From Margaritifera margaritifera (lineage: Eukaryota > Mollusca > Bivalvia > Unionida > Margaritiferidae): DNA of 64,000 bases. Location of the stretch: assembly GCA_029931535.1 (NCBI GenBank), contig JAQPZY010000659.1, positions 124,001 to 188,000 of the forward strand, given 5' to 3'. Below, in pieces: positions 22,917 through 34,600 of the stretch; positions within the stretch are counted from its first letter, which is position 1; each line of letters opens with the position of its first letter. A program made the translations under genes and the position numbers. The notes under the pieces are model-generated. The model did no database searches, was not told where the DNA came from, and was given only the letters and a program-made list of their open reading frames with translations.

Positions 22917-23216
22917 AGAATTTTTATAATTCAGGATTTTAGTATGAAATATTTTATTATTTTAAATTAAGACTTAACATTTAAAACTAAAAATTTTAGT
23001 GTATTGTGTTTGACTTTCAACATATAAATTAATGTTCATACATTAATTTTCGTAGGGCTTGAAGACAATATCTTCTTTTAGCGATGTGGTTTCTCTAAAT
23101 AAATGCATTTAGAACTTATTGCGTGCATCTTGTGATGTCGTCTTGGAATTATGAGTCGGCTTATGCGTGGGTCATGCCCTTTTTAATGTTTTTACCTATT
23201 CAGTTGGATGGGGGAT

Positions 23217-23241
23217 GGCTTATATGCGTGTATATACAGTA
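23217..23241 (+). mobile_element. Right terminal repeat of the pogo-like element
   Basis: GGCTTATATGCGTGTATATA followed by CAGTA, ending in TA. It matches the ends of the MITEs at 29466-29686 and 45532-45747. A left end was not found and may have been lost against the DIRS fragment. Confidence 0.7.
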
Positions 23242-23813
23242 ATTAACAATTATCACCTAGTGAAGTCATCTTGAAATCGGTGACATACACTAAAACTATC
23301 TTTGACAAGCTGATTTTCTTTGAGTCAGCAAGCTTGGCACATATTGGAGCATATGAAATGACCATGGCGAGGTTTGGACATGAAAGTTGGCGAATCCAGA
23401 ATATGTACAGATATTTCAATTCAAGTGTAACTAATAAGTTAAAATATAAATATTTATTCCCTATTTGTCAAAACTTATGTCAAATAGTAAATATTCACAT
23501 TTACATGTCTGCGAGAAAATGCATGACTGACCTCGACACTAACTACAAGATAAAAGTGATGCACCTTGACAGTATATCGTTTGAAATAAGGGATCAATAG
23601 ATGAGAGAACTGTGGTACATATAAACTCTAAACAAAGGTGCTGATATACGTACTGTGGTGAGATTGCAGAATATAAAACTTGCAGAACATAAGACATTGT
23701 GAACTAAACATGACCTCTCTCTTTTTTGGCCTTCAGTAACTTGTAACTTGAGTTTGCCTGAGCTGAATTCAAGTTTGTCCTGGGTGTTGGTCATGTGAAT
23801 TTATAAAGCCCTG
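23242..23813 (-). mobile_element. TIR element copy, reverse orientation (partner at 26.7 kb)
   Basis: Reverse complement aligns with 26735-27310 over most of its length. Shared phrases include CTTATGTTCTGCAAGTTTTA, GAATATTTACTATTT and ATCAGCTTGTCAAAGAT. Its outer end reads CAGGGCTTTATAAATTCAC on the - strand, like the ends at 26735 and 28146. The inner side is cut by the pogo-like element's right end. Open frames here are not conserved coding. Confidence 0.75.
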
Positions 23814-23819
23814 TATAAA

Positions 23820-24610
23820 GCCCCTATCCGATGGATATAAGAAGTGTTTGAAAGCAGAATTTTCTTTTTCCCATTATAAACAATATGTAGGAAGAGCTAA
23901 CACCACGATCTTGATCCTCAAAATAGTATCAACCAATACACACATATAAACATCATTCAATGTCAGACACTGATACACTAAAAAAAATCAAGGTAGAATC
24001 AGTTTTCATTGAAACTTTTCAGATGATGCCAAATAGTCAGTCATCAACACAGTTAAAGGGGGAGGAGACACTTTTAAGAATGAAAATTTACCTCAAGAAT
24101 TTATCCCAAACATTAATTTTCAAAGTTCCCTGGGCAGGTATTAAGTTGGATGTTCTACATGTATTTCTCTTGAAGATCTTCCCACGAGCACATCTTTTAG
24201 TTGATTCTCTCACTATACTATAGTAGCATAAAAAAAACGTATCCAGTCATATATATTTTCACAAAATTGTGAGAAGATATTTTTTTATAAATACATTAAA
24301 ACCTAGCTTGGAAGATCATGGTTTGAAACACCAGATTTGTAATGCTATGATCAGTTTTGTAATATAGTGTACAGAATGGCAACCTGCCTATAGAAACACA
24401 TTTTGTAAGCAGAAGGGGTAACCTCTGAAGACAGGTTTAACTCTATGAATTTTTTTGGGTTTTACATTTCCAGTCATTTGCTAGTTAATCATGTGATAAT
24501 GACTTTGTGATGGATGGATGGACCAATGGACAGGCTGATGGACAAATGATTAGAAAGGATGCAAAAAAGAAGCTTTCTCATTCTACTGAAGTGCAAGTAT
24601 AAAGTACAAA
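23820..24610. other. Intronic or intergenic DNA, nothing recognised
   Basis: Lies 3' of the last recognised exon of the BTB-like gene. I could not identify the next exon. Confidence 0.35.
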
Positions 24611-24613
24611 TAC

Positions 24614-24682
24614 CTTTTTCTTTTCTGATTCTGGTTGTCTTGGAGATCCTGGAAGTTTGCTAAATTGTGAATTCAGCAAGAC
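24614..24682 (-). CDS. BTB-like gene, 69-nt exon
   Basis: On the - strand an acceptor TTGTCACTTCAG is followed by 23 codons reading VLLNSQFSKLPGSPRQPESE and KKK, then a GTATTT donor. It enters and leaves in phase 0, matching the exon at 26120-26698, so joining them keeps the frame. The Pro/Ser/Lys-rich content continues the disordered character of the neighbours. A 69-nt exon is weak evidence alone; support comes from phase and position. The gene must continue, since there is no stop. Confidence 0.6.
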
Positions 24683-24689
24683 CTGAAGT

Positions 24690-26115
24690 GACAAAAATGT
24701 GTTTCTGAAAACTTTGTTAATCAAGCTGTCTTGTTTGTCCAAAACCTTCAAGCTTATTTAACTAAAGGAATATTTCATTGTACAAGCTGGTATTTTCAGA
24801 GATATATGCATGTTTCTGATATTCTGAAATACAATATTTCTCCAATGGAAAATCCAGGAACCAGTTTTGTAAAATTTTAGATAACTGGGGGATGGGCTTA
24901 TAATTTAGAAAACTTTTTTTTTAGTGAAAATCTGTAAAAGTCTGGTGAAAGATGAAGTGGACACATTATCAATCATGGAGTTATCATGGGAGAGTTACAG
25001 TACATAGCAATAACACTGATTGCTTTCGAGGCCAACATGTTGCTATCTATATTTCTTCGACAAGATGTACATACTGTACAGTGGGAATTTTTAGCAGTGG
25101 AGAAATTTCAGCAATTTAGCAGTCTCCGGGTGAGATCATAAAACTAAATCCCATTAAAGTTCACTACCTATTATAAAACAACCCAAAATTAAAATCATGT
25201 TTTTTTTAAAAAAACTGTCAAAATTTACATCCATGGTATACAGACTGTTTATCTACTGTTCTTCTTGATTTGATTTGTAAAAAATTACAAATGATTTAAT
25301 AAAACAAACAAAATCAGGGTTTATGGAGAAGTTGAAGGAAAAATAATGGTTATTTCGCTTCTACCACTGAATTTCTTGCCAAATTATTTTCACCACCAAA
25401 CATCTTTCAAATACTGATACATCTGATTAAATATTTGCAATTATGTCTGCCAGTGTTTGTGAACAAAATCTTCTATTAATACATCAGACAATATTTGACA
25501 TTTAAAACAGAATCAGATTTTGGTTCAACTGGGTTACTGCCCTTTCATTATGGGCATTTGGATTATTAGTTGTGGAATACATGTTTTCTACATGTTACAA
25601 ACAGATTTTAAAAAATGTTTCTGCTTCTAATCAGACATTATCATTTGCTCATGTACAACCATGTGGTACATGTATCTATTGAAAATTTTCATGGATTAGA
25701 AATGTGGTCATTACGAAAAACTAGTTATTTATCAATTTGATGCAGATGACCATACCAATGTTATGGGATTAAAAGGGAAAGTTTTAAGTTAAACAAGGGC
25801 CATAACTCTGTTAAATTTTGTCAGAAAATGGTGAAATCCAATTTTGCATTGATCTTTTTATTGTAAAGCTTTATACCATATTTGGTTTAAATCCACTACA
25901 TCCTTCAAAAGTTATTAGGTGGAAATTAAATTAGCGATGTACATGATGTGACATCACATAACAGGACATGGGTGATACTATATGCCCCTACATAGACATG
26001 GATGGGTTATAAAACCATTTTTGTTTGCAATAAATAAATACATAAAGGCACACATCAACAAACAAATTGATAGATAGATTCACTAAGACCATTACTGTGT
26101 TTGTCCACAAAATAC
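24690..26115. other. Intron of the BTB-like gene
   Basis: AT-rich, no further exon or repeat recognised between the 69-nt exon and the exon ending at 26120. Confidence 0.45.
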
Positions 26116-26119
26116 AAAC

Positions 26120-26698
26120 CTGGGAACCTTTACCAGCAACTGCCTTGTAAACATATGGCTGACCTGAAACAACTTTTGTTGTACTACTAGGTTGGTATGG
26201 GTATCTTTCAGTCTCTTCCAAAATCATGAAATCTTCAACACTCTCCTCATTAATTGTATCTATTTCAATATCTGATGGCAATTTATTCTCTTTTAAGAAC
26301 TGTTTTAGCACTTTCAATGATGTCCCAATATTTGGCAATACAAGATGTGGGGAACATCCTGGAATACCTCTGTTGCTTTTTGCTGAATCAGCTGAATTTT
26401 CTTCCAGGTCTAACTCAGCCTCTATATCCATGTCCTCCTCAGAATCATCAAATGAACATTGCGCAGAATGTGTAGTCGTACTGGATTTTTTTGTATTGTT
26501 CTGAATAAAATTGTCAGACCCTGTACTGTTTTCCGTGTATGGTATGTTATCTGTCCTTGACCCCAAATGCATACCATGGTGAAGGTCACTACTCTGATAA
26601 GGTGGTGCAGCTTCCAGAAGGGGATCAGTGTGCTGGTTGTCCTGCAAATTTAATTCCGGCATCTTTGCTTTGTCTTTGACTGCAGTGGACACACAGAC
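26120..26698 (-). CDS. BTB-like gene, acidic Ser/Thr-rich exon (193 codons)
   Basis: Acceptor TTCTGTCTTCACAG, exon 579 nt, donor CCCAG/GTTTGT, phase 0 at both ends. It begins VCVSTAVKDKAKMPELN. It contains an acidic run DDSEEDMDIEAELDLEE around codons 80-95 and a more hydrophobic stretch LKVLKQFLKENKLPSDIEID near codons 130-150 that may be a short helix. Composition (Ser, Thr, Asn, Asp, Glu) suggests a disordered linker in a nuclear protein. The open frame runs past the donor into intron sequence, and those last 41 residues should not be counted. No known domain was recognised. Confidence 0.75.
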
Positions 26699-26734
26699 CT
26701 GTGAAGACAGAATGACAAAATGAGATACTCAAGT

Positions 26735-28146
26735 CAAGGGTTTACAAATCAACATGACTGACTCTTGGGACAAGCTCAAATTCGGCTTGGGCAAGCTCAA
26801 GTTTCCAAGGTACTTGCCTGCAGGCAAGTCCAAACAATTGAGAGAGAGAGCAGGAGAGAAAGGGGTTGTGTTTCATTCATAATGCTTTATGTTCTGCAAG
26901 TTTTACACACTCTGATCTTGCCACATTGCATATATCAGCAGCTTTATTTAGTGTTTATATGTACCTCATTCTTCTATTACATAACTTGCCAGTTTCTTTC
27001 ATATATTGTCTGTCATTTTCATCTTGTAGTCATTGTCAAGATCAGTCTTGCATTTTCTCGTGCAGACATGATAATGTGAATATTTACTATTTAAAGCAAG
27101 TGTTGACAAATAAGGAATAAATATTTATATTTTAACTTATCAGTTACATTTTAATTTTAATATTTTTATATATCTGTGATTCGCCGACTTTCAGTTCCTA
27201 GCATAGCCTCAGGCAGTTTGTGGGGTTGCCAATTCTAAAAAATCAGCTTGTCAAAGATTGTTTTGATGCATGTCGCTAATTTTAAGGTGAGTAAATGTGA
27301 ATTGGTAATTATATAACTTGTAAGATTTCTTTGACAGGTGTGTTTGGAAATAAAAGGCACTTGTCTCTAACGATTAACCACCAGAATGATTTCGTTCAAA
27401 GTGTGATCGATGTATCAGAAATGTAGCAATCACAAGTGGTGTTTATGATCTGTTGTTTATGTGATAATTACTGGAGACCAATACATACTCACTGCTTGGC
27501 AAACAATTATATGGATACAAATAAGTGTTCTCAATCTCAAAAGTTGGCTTGTCAAATATTGTGATGCATGTCGCTGATTTCAAGGTAATTGGATGATAAT
27601 CCTTAAGTAAGTGGATAATACAAGTGTTCACAAATTCTTCAGTTGTGAGTATAAACAAATTATTACAAACAGTCTAGCTTTCATTATTTGTTGATGTAGT
27701 TTAGGAGATGAGCCTGCTATCTTATCGAAGAAAAAAACAACAAAAGCAAACTTGATAAACTTTCTAGCTCTAATGCATGGATGTGCACATTATATAAAAG
27801 TCAGCTTGCCCATGGCAATGACAAGCTGACAGGAAAATTGAACTGTTTTTGCTCTTCTCTCTATATCTGCATTCTAACCCTTTCTCATCTACATGTATAA
27901 TTTACATATATATTTTGTGAGAGCTTTAATTATTGGCATACGGTTTTAAAGTGCCAACAAAGATAAAAAAGAAACAAAAGTTAAAATATAATGCGATTTC
28001 CTTAAAATATCCCATATTTTATCTTATTTTTGTACTCATGTTGGGATATTATGTTTGGGGCAAGATCAAATTTCACAAGGGCAAGTTCAATTTTCCAGTC
28101 AGCTTGCCTTGGGCAAGCTGACTTTTATAAAATTTGTAAATCCCTG
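26735..28146 (+). mobile_element. TIR element, hAT-like ends, inside BTB-like-gene intron
   Basis: Left end CAAGGGTTTACAAATC at 26735; right end, read in reverse complement from 28146, CAGGGATTTACAAATT. Subterminal regions rich in GCTTGGGCAAGCTC and TCAGCTTGCCC are inverted about the ends. 27794-28135 is itself a large inverted structure with AAAAGTCAGCTTGCCCA arms. A 450-bp internal part recurs inverted at 23.24-23.81 kb, and a shorter copy lies at 27540-27600. No transposase is seen. Flanking 6-mers TCAAGT and CAAAGT are only a partial target duplication. Confidence 0.6.
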
Positions 28147-28200
28147 CAAAGTGAAATAAAGATGGTATCGCTTCTTGGTTTTAACGGCACTTTTAACTCA

Positions 28201-28819
28201 TTAACCCCTAGCGCCACGTTTACGCGTCATGAGGTTGTACCCTACTTCTGAGCTCTGTAATGTGAACATCATTTAGGATACACTAAAGTGGATGGTATTT
28301 CAGGAAAGTAGACACATGTAGCTCTACAATGATACCAAATAATGTCGACTTTCTACTTGCATTAAAAAATACAGGGGAAAAAATGCATTTTTTGAGACCC
28401 GATTTTTTTTTAGGACAAAAATTGCCAATTCCGGAACTGGAGTTTGTGTCCTGATTTTAGATTTTTTGGCCTTAGATCTAAAGCAGACCAGTTTGAACTG
28501 CACACAGACAGATGAACCTTTGCAAAAAGTAGGATAAGTTTGAGATTTGGAGTAAAAAGGGACCAGGACACAAAAATCGGGGATCCAATATGAAAAAAAA
28601 AGAAAAACAAAAAAAAAGAAGAAGTCCAACTTTTACCCTTCTGCACATGCGTGAGAGTAATAGCCAATCAAAAACAATGTTTCTGATAGACCTAAGCATC
28701 CGGCTAAATATGAAAAACTTTCTTAAGCAGATGTGTTTTGCTGCATTCAGAAGTAACCCCAAAAATTGTGTTTCCTACTCCCATTTCAGGCAAATATGAA
28801 AAGAATCTCCCGGGGTTAA
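28201..28819. mobile_element. piggyBac-like MITE, 611 bp, TTAA-flanked
   Basis: Left TTAA (28201-28204) is followed by CCCCTAGCGCCACGTTTACG; right GGGG is followed by TTAA (28816-28819). The 15-bp stretches 28194-28208 and 28812-28826 are perfect inverted copies, TAACTCATTAACCCC. The TTAA duplication, the CCC start and the subterminal ACGTTTACGCGTCATG resemble piggyBac ends. No transposase; homopolymer-rich interior. Confidence 0.6.
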
Positions 28820-28826
28820 TGAGTTA

Positions 28827-28970
28827 ACACATTATGGGCTATATCATTCCAAGGAAATGGGAGTTAAGTGCCTTTCCCAAGGAAATGCCAAGGCAGCCGA
28901 CATGGGTTGGTACCCATGAACTGTTGATTACAAGTCCAGTGCTCTGCCAACTGACCAACTGAGGCTCCCT
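28827..28970 (-). mobile_element. tRNA-derived SINE fragment (Thr-like anticodon)
   Basis: On the - strand, 28969-28892 resembles a tRNA. GGGAGCC and GGCTGCC pair as an acceptor stem, the anticodon-loop region CTTGTAA would give UGU, and CATGGG...CCCATG forms a T arm. An AGTTGG duplication in the D region and a degraded B box (GGTACCAACCC) argue against a working tRNA. The tail GGGAAAGGCACTTAACTCCC extends it. Confidence 0.6.
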
Positions 28971-28974
28971 AAAC

Positions 28975-29460
28975 TGATATAAAAACACAACTGGGGTTCA
29001 TGATATGGTGCTGATCTACAAATTTAGAGAGTTCTAGTCACTTCTATTCTCATCTCTGTTTGTTTCTATAATTATTCAGAATACAATTAGTAATTTTAAA
29101 AAATGTAAAGCAAACATTAAAGTAAAAGTTAACAAAAGTCTCCCATCAAGCAATCCTTTAAATGAAAAAATATCTTGACGTCAGAAGACAATTAACCTCA
29201 CCTAAAGATTATACAGACCAAGATGCAGTAATGAGCATTGTCACTGGAACATGAAAAGAAGGTCACGGTGACATAATTTTGACACAATAATGTAGTATCA
29301 TTCAGGATGTATACACATCACACATCTTATGGAAGCACAAGCAAGAGTTTGGGAGATAGAGGTCTAAACATAAAAATTTAAACAGTAGTAACAGTGACCA
29401 TGAGTGGGGCATAGGGGTTAAACACAAGCCCTCCTGAACTTTTATGTGGGCAAACTAAAA
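28975..29460. other. Intronic DNA, nothing recognised
   Basis: No exon or repeat seen before the MITE. Confidence 0.35.
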
Positions 29461-29465
29461 ATGGG

Positions 29466-29686
29466 TACCGTATATTCTCGCATATAATCTTGGTCCAAAA
29501 GCAAACAACATAGACCCTGATATGCCATCGCATAATGTGCCGGCAGATCAGGGTCTATGTTGTTTGTTCTACTGATTAATCCTTACAAACTGCATAGACC
29601 CAGATCTGCTGGCGCATTATGCAACGTCAGATCTAGGTCTATGCAGTTTGCCTTTGGTAGGGGGTTATATGCGAGTACATACGGTA
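29466..29686 (+). mobile_element. Double-hairpin MITE, 221 bp
   Basis: Ends TACCGTATATTCTCGCATAT and, reverse complemented, TACCGTATGTACTCGCATAT. TA is at both outer edges. Inside are two hairpins: ACAACATAGACCCTGAT with ATCAGGGTCTATGTTGT (about 29507-29563), and AACTGCATAGACC with GGTCTATGCAGTT (about 29588-29649). The same unit, reversed, is at 45532-45747. Its ends match the pogo-like element's right end at 23.24 kb. It sits just 3' of the BTB-like-gene exon at 29790. Confidence 0.9.
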
Positions 29687-29789
29687 AGCTGAGGCACTGC
29701 AACAAAAAATTGTTCGAGATTAGCCACAAACACTAATGAAGAACAATCATAAGAATCAGTGTTCGTCTCAGACTATTAAAATCATTTAC

Positions 29790-30386
29790 CATAGAAAATG
29801 TGGCAGAACTTGTCTGTTCCTCTTCCTCACAGCTTGCAATATTCTCACTAACTGTTTCCGGGAAATACACTGCAGTTTTATCTACGGATGATGTGGATTG
29901 CTCACTATTTTGTGACATCTGCTTAGACAAAGTATCCTGAACTGAATCATTGTAGGTGAGGACTGTTACTGATTCACTGTTTTTATCACTGTAGTGTTTC
30001 AATATAGAATTAATTGGAAATACTTCCATAAAGCCAGGCGCTTCATGAGCTGGCTTCCTCTGAAAAGAAGAGCATGGAGTGATTTCATCTTGGTTTACAA
30101 TGAGATCTGTTGATAAATATGTGATAAATTCACCCTGGGTTGAGATGAGATTTGATGATGAATATGGGGTGAAATCCTTCTGGGTTATGTCAGTGTTGAG
30201 AGTTAATTGTCCATTATTTGATGGAGGCATTTGCTCCGAGTCTGCTGTAACATTAGATAAATTGTCATTTTCACTGGCAGTCACTGACATAATGAGATCT
30301 GTCTGTGTGTCCTCTGGAATTTCTACATGAGAAGTGTCTGGTTCTGATTTAACAGGAGTGGAGATTGTATCGAGGAGGCTGCTGGT
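29790..30386 (-). CDS. BTB-like gene, Ser/Thr-rich exon with SUMO-type motif (199 codons)
   Basis: Acceptor TTATTTATTTTCAG, exon 597 nt, donor TCTATG/GTAAAT, phase 0 at both ends. It starts TSSLLDTISTPVKSEPDTSH. VKSE fits the SUMO-attachment consensus (hydrophobic-K-x-E), common in nuclear regulators. The rest is Ser/Thr/Gln/Asn-rich and includes near-repeated ITPCSS- and FTPYSS-type phrases, ending SCEEEEQTSSATFSM. No folded domain is recognised. The 5' half plus its intron is duplicated at 19.0-19.5 kb. The open frame continues 19 codons past the donor, which is not coding. Confidence 0.75.
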
Positions 30387-31031
30387 CTGAAAATAAATAA
30401 GACATTATGTACTATTTACCAAATGACTGATTCAATACTTCAATTCCTTTACCTATAACATGATGTCATTTTCTGCCAAGAAGCCATTAAAAATGTGTTA
30501 TGCAAAATTTAAAAGATAGAAATGTTACATTGTTTCTGAGTGACTTCCAAGATTTTGCTGCTAAACTGATCAAACTGAGTACATGTAACTGGTAAAATAA
30601 AAACAAGGTATCTGGACAAAACATCTACTCTGTGCCATGTGGGTTTTTTTAAAGAATAACTTTCTTCTTCCTGCCTTCAAGGTTTTGATGGACACTGGCA
30701 TGTTCACTGAAATAAAATATGATGGTGTAAATGAAGATCCAATACACACTGAAATAGATTATAGAATGAAAAGAACAAGCATTATCTAGCCTTGTCTTTA
30801 ACATTTGAAGTAGCCTACTAAAAAATTAAAAGTACATGGCTAAGTCAATGCAACAATATAACAAAAAATGTTAGTGTTGTAAATGTAGACAGTTACAATG
30901 ACACAGTTTGTAAAAGTAGGTTTTTTAGCAGGTTGCTGGCAGCTAAGGATAAGGTTGATTACTGAATAATAATTTGAGTCAGTTACTGGTAGTTAATGAG
31001 AAGGCTGATTATTGTATAATAATTGACTTAC
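30387..31031. other. Phase-0 intron of the BTB-like gene
   Basis: GTAAGT donor (minus, ending at 31026) and TTTTCAG acceptor. Its 3' 310 bp is the part duplicated at 19.2-19.5 kb. Confidence 0.6.
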
Positions 31032-31570
31032 CCATCTCTGACAATTTGTTTCATCTTGCACATTGTTCAGTTCAGGTGTCCCTAGCATAGACAATGGATT
31101 CCTTGTTTCATCAGTTTCTTGTATACTATGATGAGAGACTATCAAGTTACCACTGGAGATCATATTAATATTGTATGCAGAGTCTTGAGCTGGATTGTCA
31201 TCAGAAATTGGTACACTATGTGGTGCACAGAACACTTTTTCTCCATTATCTGGTTGACAGCAATAACTATTTTTCAACAAAGTTTTGTAATGAACGCAAT
31301 ATTTGATGAGGGACTGAAACTGCAAATTTTGGGCAAATTTATTGATTCCATTCACATTGGCTTGATTTAACTGAATACTGCCTTCATAGAGATATTTTAA
31401 AACACTCTCTACTGCTGATCTATCATGTCCGCTTGGTATGTAGAAATCAAAAACATTGTTCTCCTCTTTGTGCAGAAGAAGTCAACATATGGGCTGGAGC
31501 CCTGTTTCTGGTAGGTGAAAACATTAGGTTTATTTTGGATCTTATTGTGCATCCTTCCTGAAATTTTTAA
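31032..31570 (-). CDS. BTB/POZ-like exon (C-terminal half of the domain)
   Basis: BTB domains mediate dimerisation and cullin-3 or co-repressor binding. On the - strand the clear part runs from about 31470 to 31032: FYIPSGHDRSAVESVLKYLY, then EGSIQLNQANVNGINKFAQN, then LQFQSLIKYCVHYKTLL. This fits the BTB pattern of a VL.YLYtG strand/helix, an L...NV..l...A..LQ helix, and a final L...C helix. The stretch after it is linker, ending QRW at a perfect GTAAGT donor (phase 0). Upstream, SSPYVDFF would be the start of the BTB SPYF helix but sits one base out of frame with LHKEENNVFDF, so there is a 1-nt frameshift or assembly error near 31480. A possible acceptor (AAATTTCAG) is near 31564. N-terminal exons were not found. 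Confidence 0.6.
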
Positions 31571-31624
31571 AGGCGTTAATTTTAGTATTTCTCCAAAATA
31601 AAAATCCTGGAAGATCTTGGGAAC

Positions 31625-34600
31625 AAAAGTCAACATGCTACTTGCAATAAATATTAAGTTGGAAGTTGAAAACAATAGTAATCATTATCAAACTCAAAGG
31701 ACCAACATTATTAAAAGTCAACATGCTACTTGCAATAAATATTAAGTTGGAAGTTGAAAACAATAGTAATCATTATCAAACTCAAAGGACCAACATTATT
31801 AAAAGTCAACATGCTACTTGCAATAAATATTAGGTTGGAAGTTGAAAACAATAGTAATCATTATCAAACTCAAAGGACCAACATTATTAAAAGTCAACAT
31901 GCTACTTGCAATAAATATTAAGTTGGAAGTTGAAAACAATAGTAATCATTATCAAACTCGAAGGACCAACATTATTAAAAGTCAACATGCTACTTGCAAT
32001 AAATATTAGGTTGGAAGTTGAAAACAATAGTAATCATTATCAAACTCAAAGGACCAACATTATTAAAAGTCAACATGCTACTTGCAATAAATATTAAGTT
32101 GGAAGTTGAAAATAATAGTAATCATTATCAAACTCAAAGGACCAACATTATTAAAAGTCAACATGCTACTTGCAATAATTAAGTTGGAAGTTGAAAACAA
32201 TAGTAATCATTATCAAACTCAAAGGACCAACATTATTAAAAGTCAACATGCTACTTGCAATAAATATTAAGTTGGAAGTTGAAAACAATAGCAATCATTA
32301 TCAAACTCAAAGGACCAACATTATTAAAAGTCAACATGCTACTTGCAATAAATATTAAGTTGGAAGTTGAAAACAATAGTAATCATTATCAAACTCAAAG
32401 GACCAACATTATTAAAAGTCAACATGCTACTTGCAATAAATATTAGGTTGGAAGTTGAAAACAATAGTAATCATTATCAAACTCAAAGGACCAACATTAT
32501 TAAAAGTCAACATGCTACTTGCAATAAATATTAGGTTGGAAGTTGAAAACAATAGTAATCATTATCAAACTCAAAGGACCAACATTATTAAAAGTCAACA
32601 TGCTACTTGCAATAAATATTAAGTTGGAAGTTGAAAACAATAGTAATCATTATCAAACTCAAAGGACCAACATTATTAAAAGTCAACATGCTACTTGCAA
32701 TAAATATTAAGTTGGAAGTTGAAAACAATAGCAATCATTATCAAACTCAAAGGACCAACATTATTAAAAGTCAACATGCTACTTGCAATAAATATTAAGT
32801 TGGAAGTTGAAAACAATAGCAATCATTATCAAACTCAAAGGACCAACATTATTAAAAGTCAACATGCTACTTGCAATAAATATTAGGTTGGAAGTTGAAA
32901 ACAATAGTAATCATTATCAAACTCAAAGGACCAACATTATTAAAAGTCAACATGCTACTTGCAATAAATATTAAGTTGGAAGTTGAAAACAATAGTAATC
33001 ATTATCAAACTCGAAGGACCAACATTATTAAAAGTCAACATGCTACTTGCAATAAATATTAGGTTGGAAGTTGAAAACAATAGTAATCATTATCAAACTC
33101 AAAGGACCAACATTATTAAAAGTCAACATGCTACTTGCAATAAATATTAAGTTGGAAGTTGAAAACAATAGTAATCATTATCAAACTCAAAGGACCAACA
33201 TTATTAAAAGTCAACATGCTACTTGCAATAAATATTAAGTTGGAAGTTGAAAACAATAGTAATCATTATCAAACTCAAAGGACCAACATTATTAAAAGTC
33301 AACATGCTACTTGCAATAAATATTAAGTTGGAAGTTGAAAATAATAGTAATCATTATCAAACTCAAAGGACCAACATTATTAAAAGTCAACATGCTACTT
33401 GCAATAATTAAGTTGGAAGTTGAAAACAATAGTAATCATTATCAAACTCAAAGGACCAACATTATTAAAAGTCAACATGCTACTTGCAATAAATATTAAG
33501 TTGGAAGTTGAAAACAATAGCAATCATTATCAAACTCAAAGGACCAACATTATTAAAAGTCAACATGCTACTTGCAATAAATATTAAGTTGGAAGTTGAA
33601 AACAATAGTAATCATTATCAAACTCAAAGGACCAACATTATTAAAAGTCAACATGCTACTTGCAATAAATATTAGGTTGGAAGTTGAAAACAATAGTAAT
33701 CATTATCAAACTCAAAGGACCAACATTATTAAAAGTCAACATGCTACTTGCAATAAATATTAGGTTGGAAGTTGAAAACAATAGTAATCATTATCAAACT
33801 CAAAGGACCAACATTATTAAAAGTCAACATGCTACTTGCAATAAATATTAAGTTGGAAGTTGAAAACAATAGTAATCATTATCAAACTCAAAGGACCAAC
33901 ATTATTAAAAGTCAACATGCTACTTGCAATAAATATTAAGTTGGAAGTTGAAAACAATAGCAATCATTATCAAACTCAAAGGACCAACATTATTAAAAGT
34001 CAACATGCTACTTGCAATAAATATTAAGTTGGAAGTTGAAAACAATAGCAATCATTATCAAACTCAAAGGACCAACATTATTAAAAGTCAACATGCTACT
34101 TGCAATAAATATTAAGTTGGAAGTTGAAAACAATAGTAATCATTATCAAACTCAAAGGACCAACATTATTAAAAGTCAACATGCTACTTGCAATAAATAT
34201 TAGGTTGGAAGTTGAAAACAATAGTAATCATTATCAAACTCAAAGGACCAACATTATTAAAAGTCAACATGCTACTTGCAATAAATATTAGGTTGGAAGT
34301 TGAAAACAATAGTAATCATTATCAAACTCAAAGGACCAACATTATTAAAAGTCAACATGCTACTTGCAATAAATATTAGGTTGGAAGTTGAAAACAATAG
34401 TAATCATTATCAAACTCAAAGGACCAACATTATTAAAAGTCAACATGAAACTTGCAATAAATATTAAGTTGGAAGTTGAAAACAATAGTAATCATTATCA
34501 AACTCAAAGGACCAACATTATTAAAAGTCAACATGCTACTTGCAATAAATATTAAGTTGGAAGTTGAAAACAATAGTAATCATTATCAAACTCAAAGGAC

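Noticed and set aside
23271..23600. 109-codon + strand reading frame as a gene
   Set aside because: Lies in the dispersed TIR element whose inverted copy at 26.8 kb does not keep the frame.
28892..28969. Functional tRNA-Thr gene
   Set aside because: D region duplicated and B box degraded; a SINE-type tail follows. A covariance-model search would settle it.
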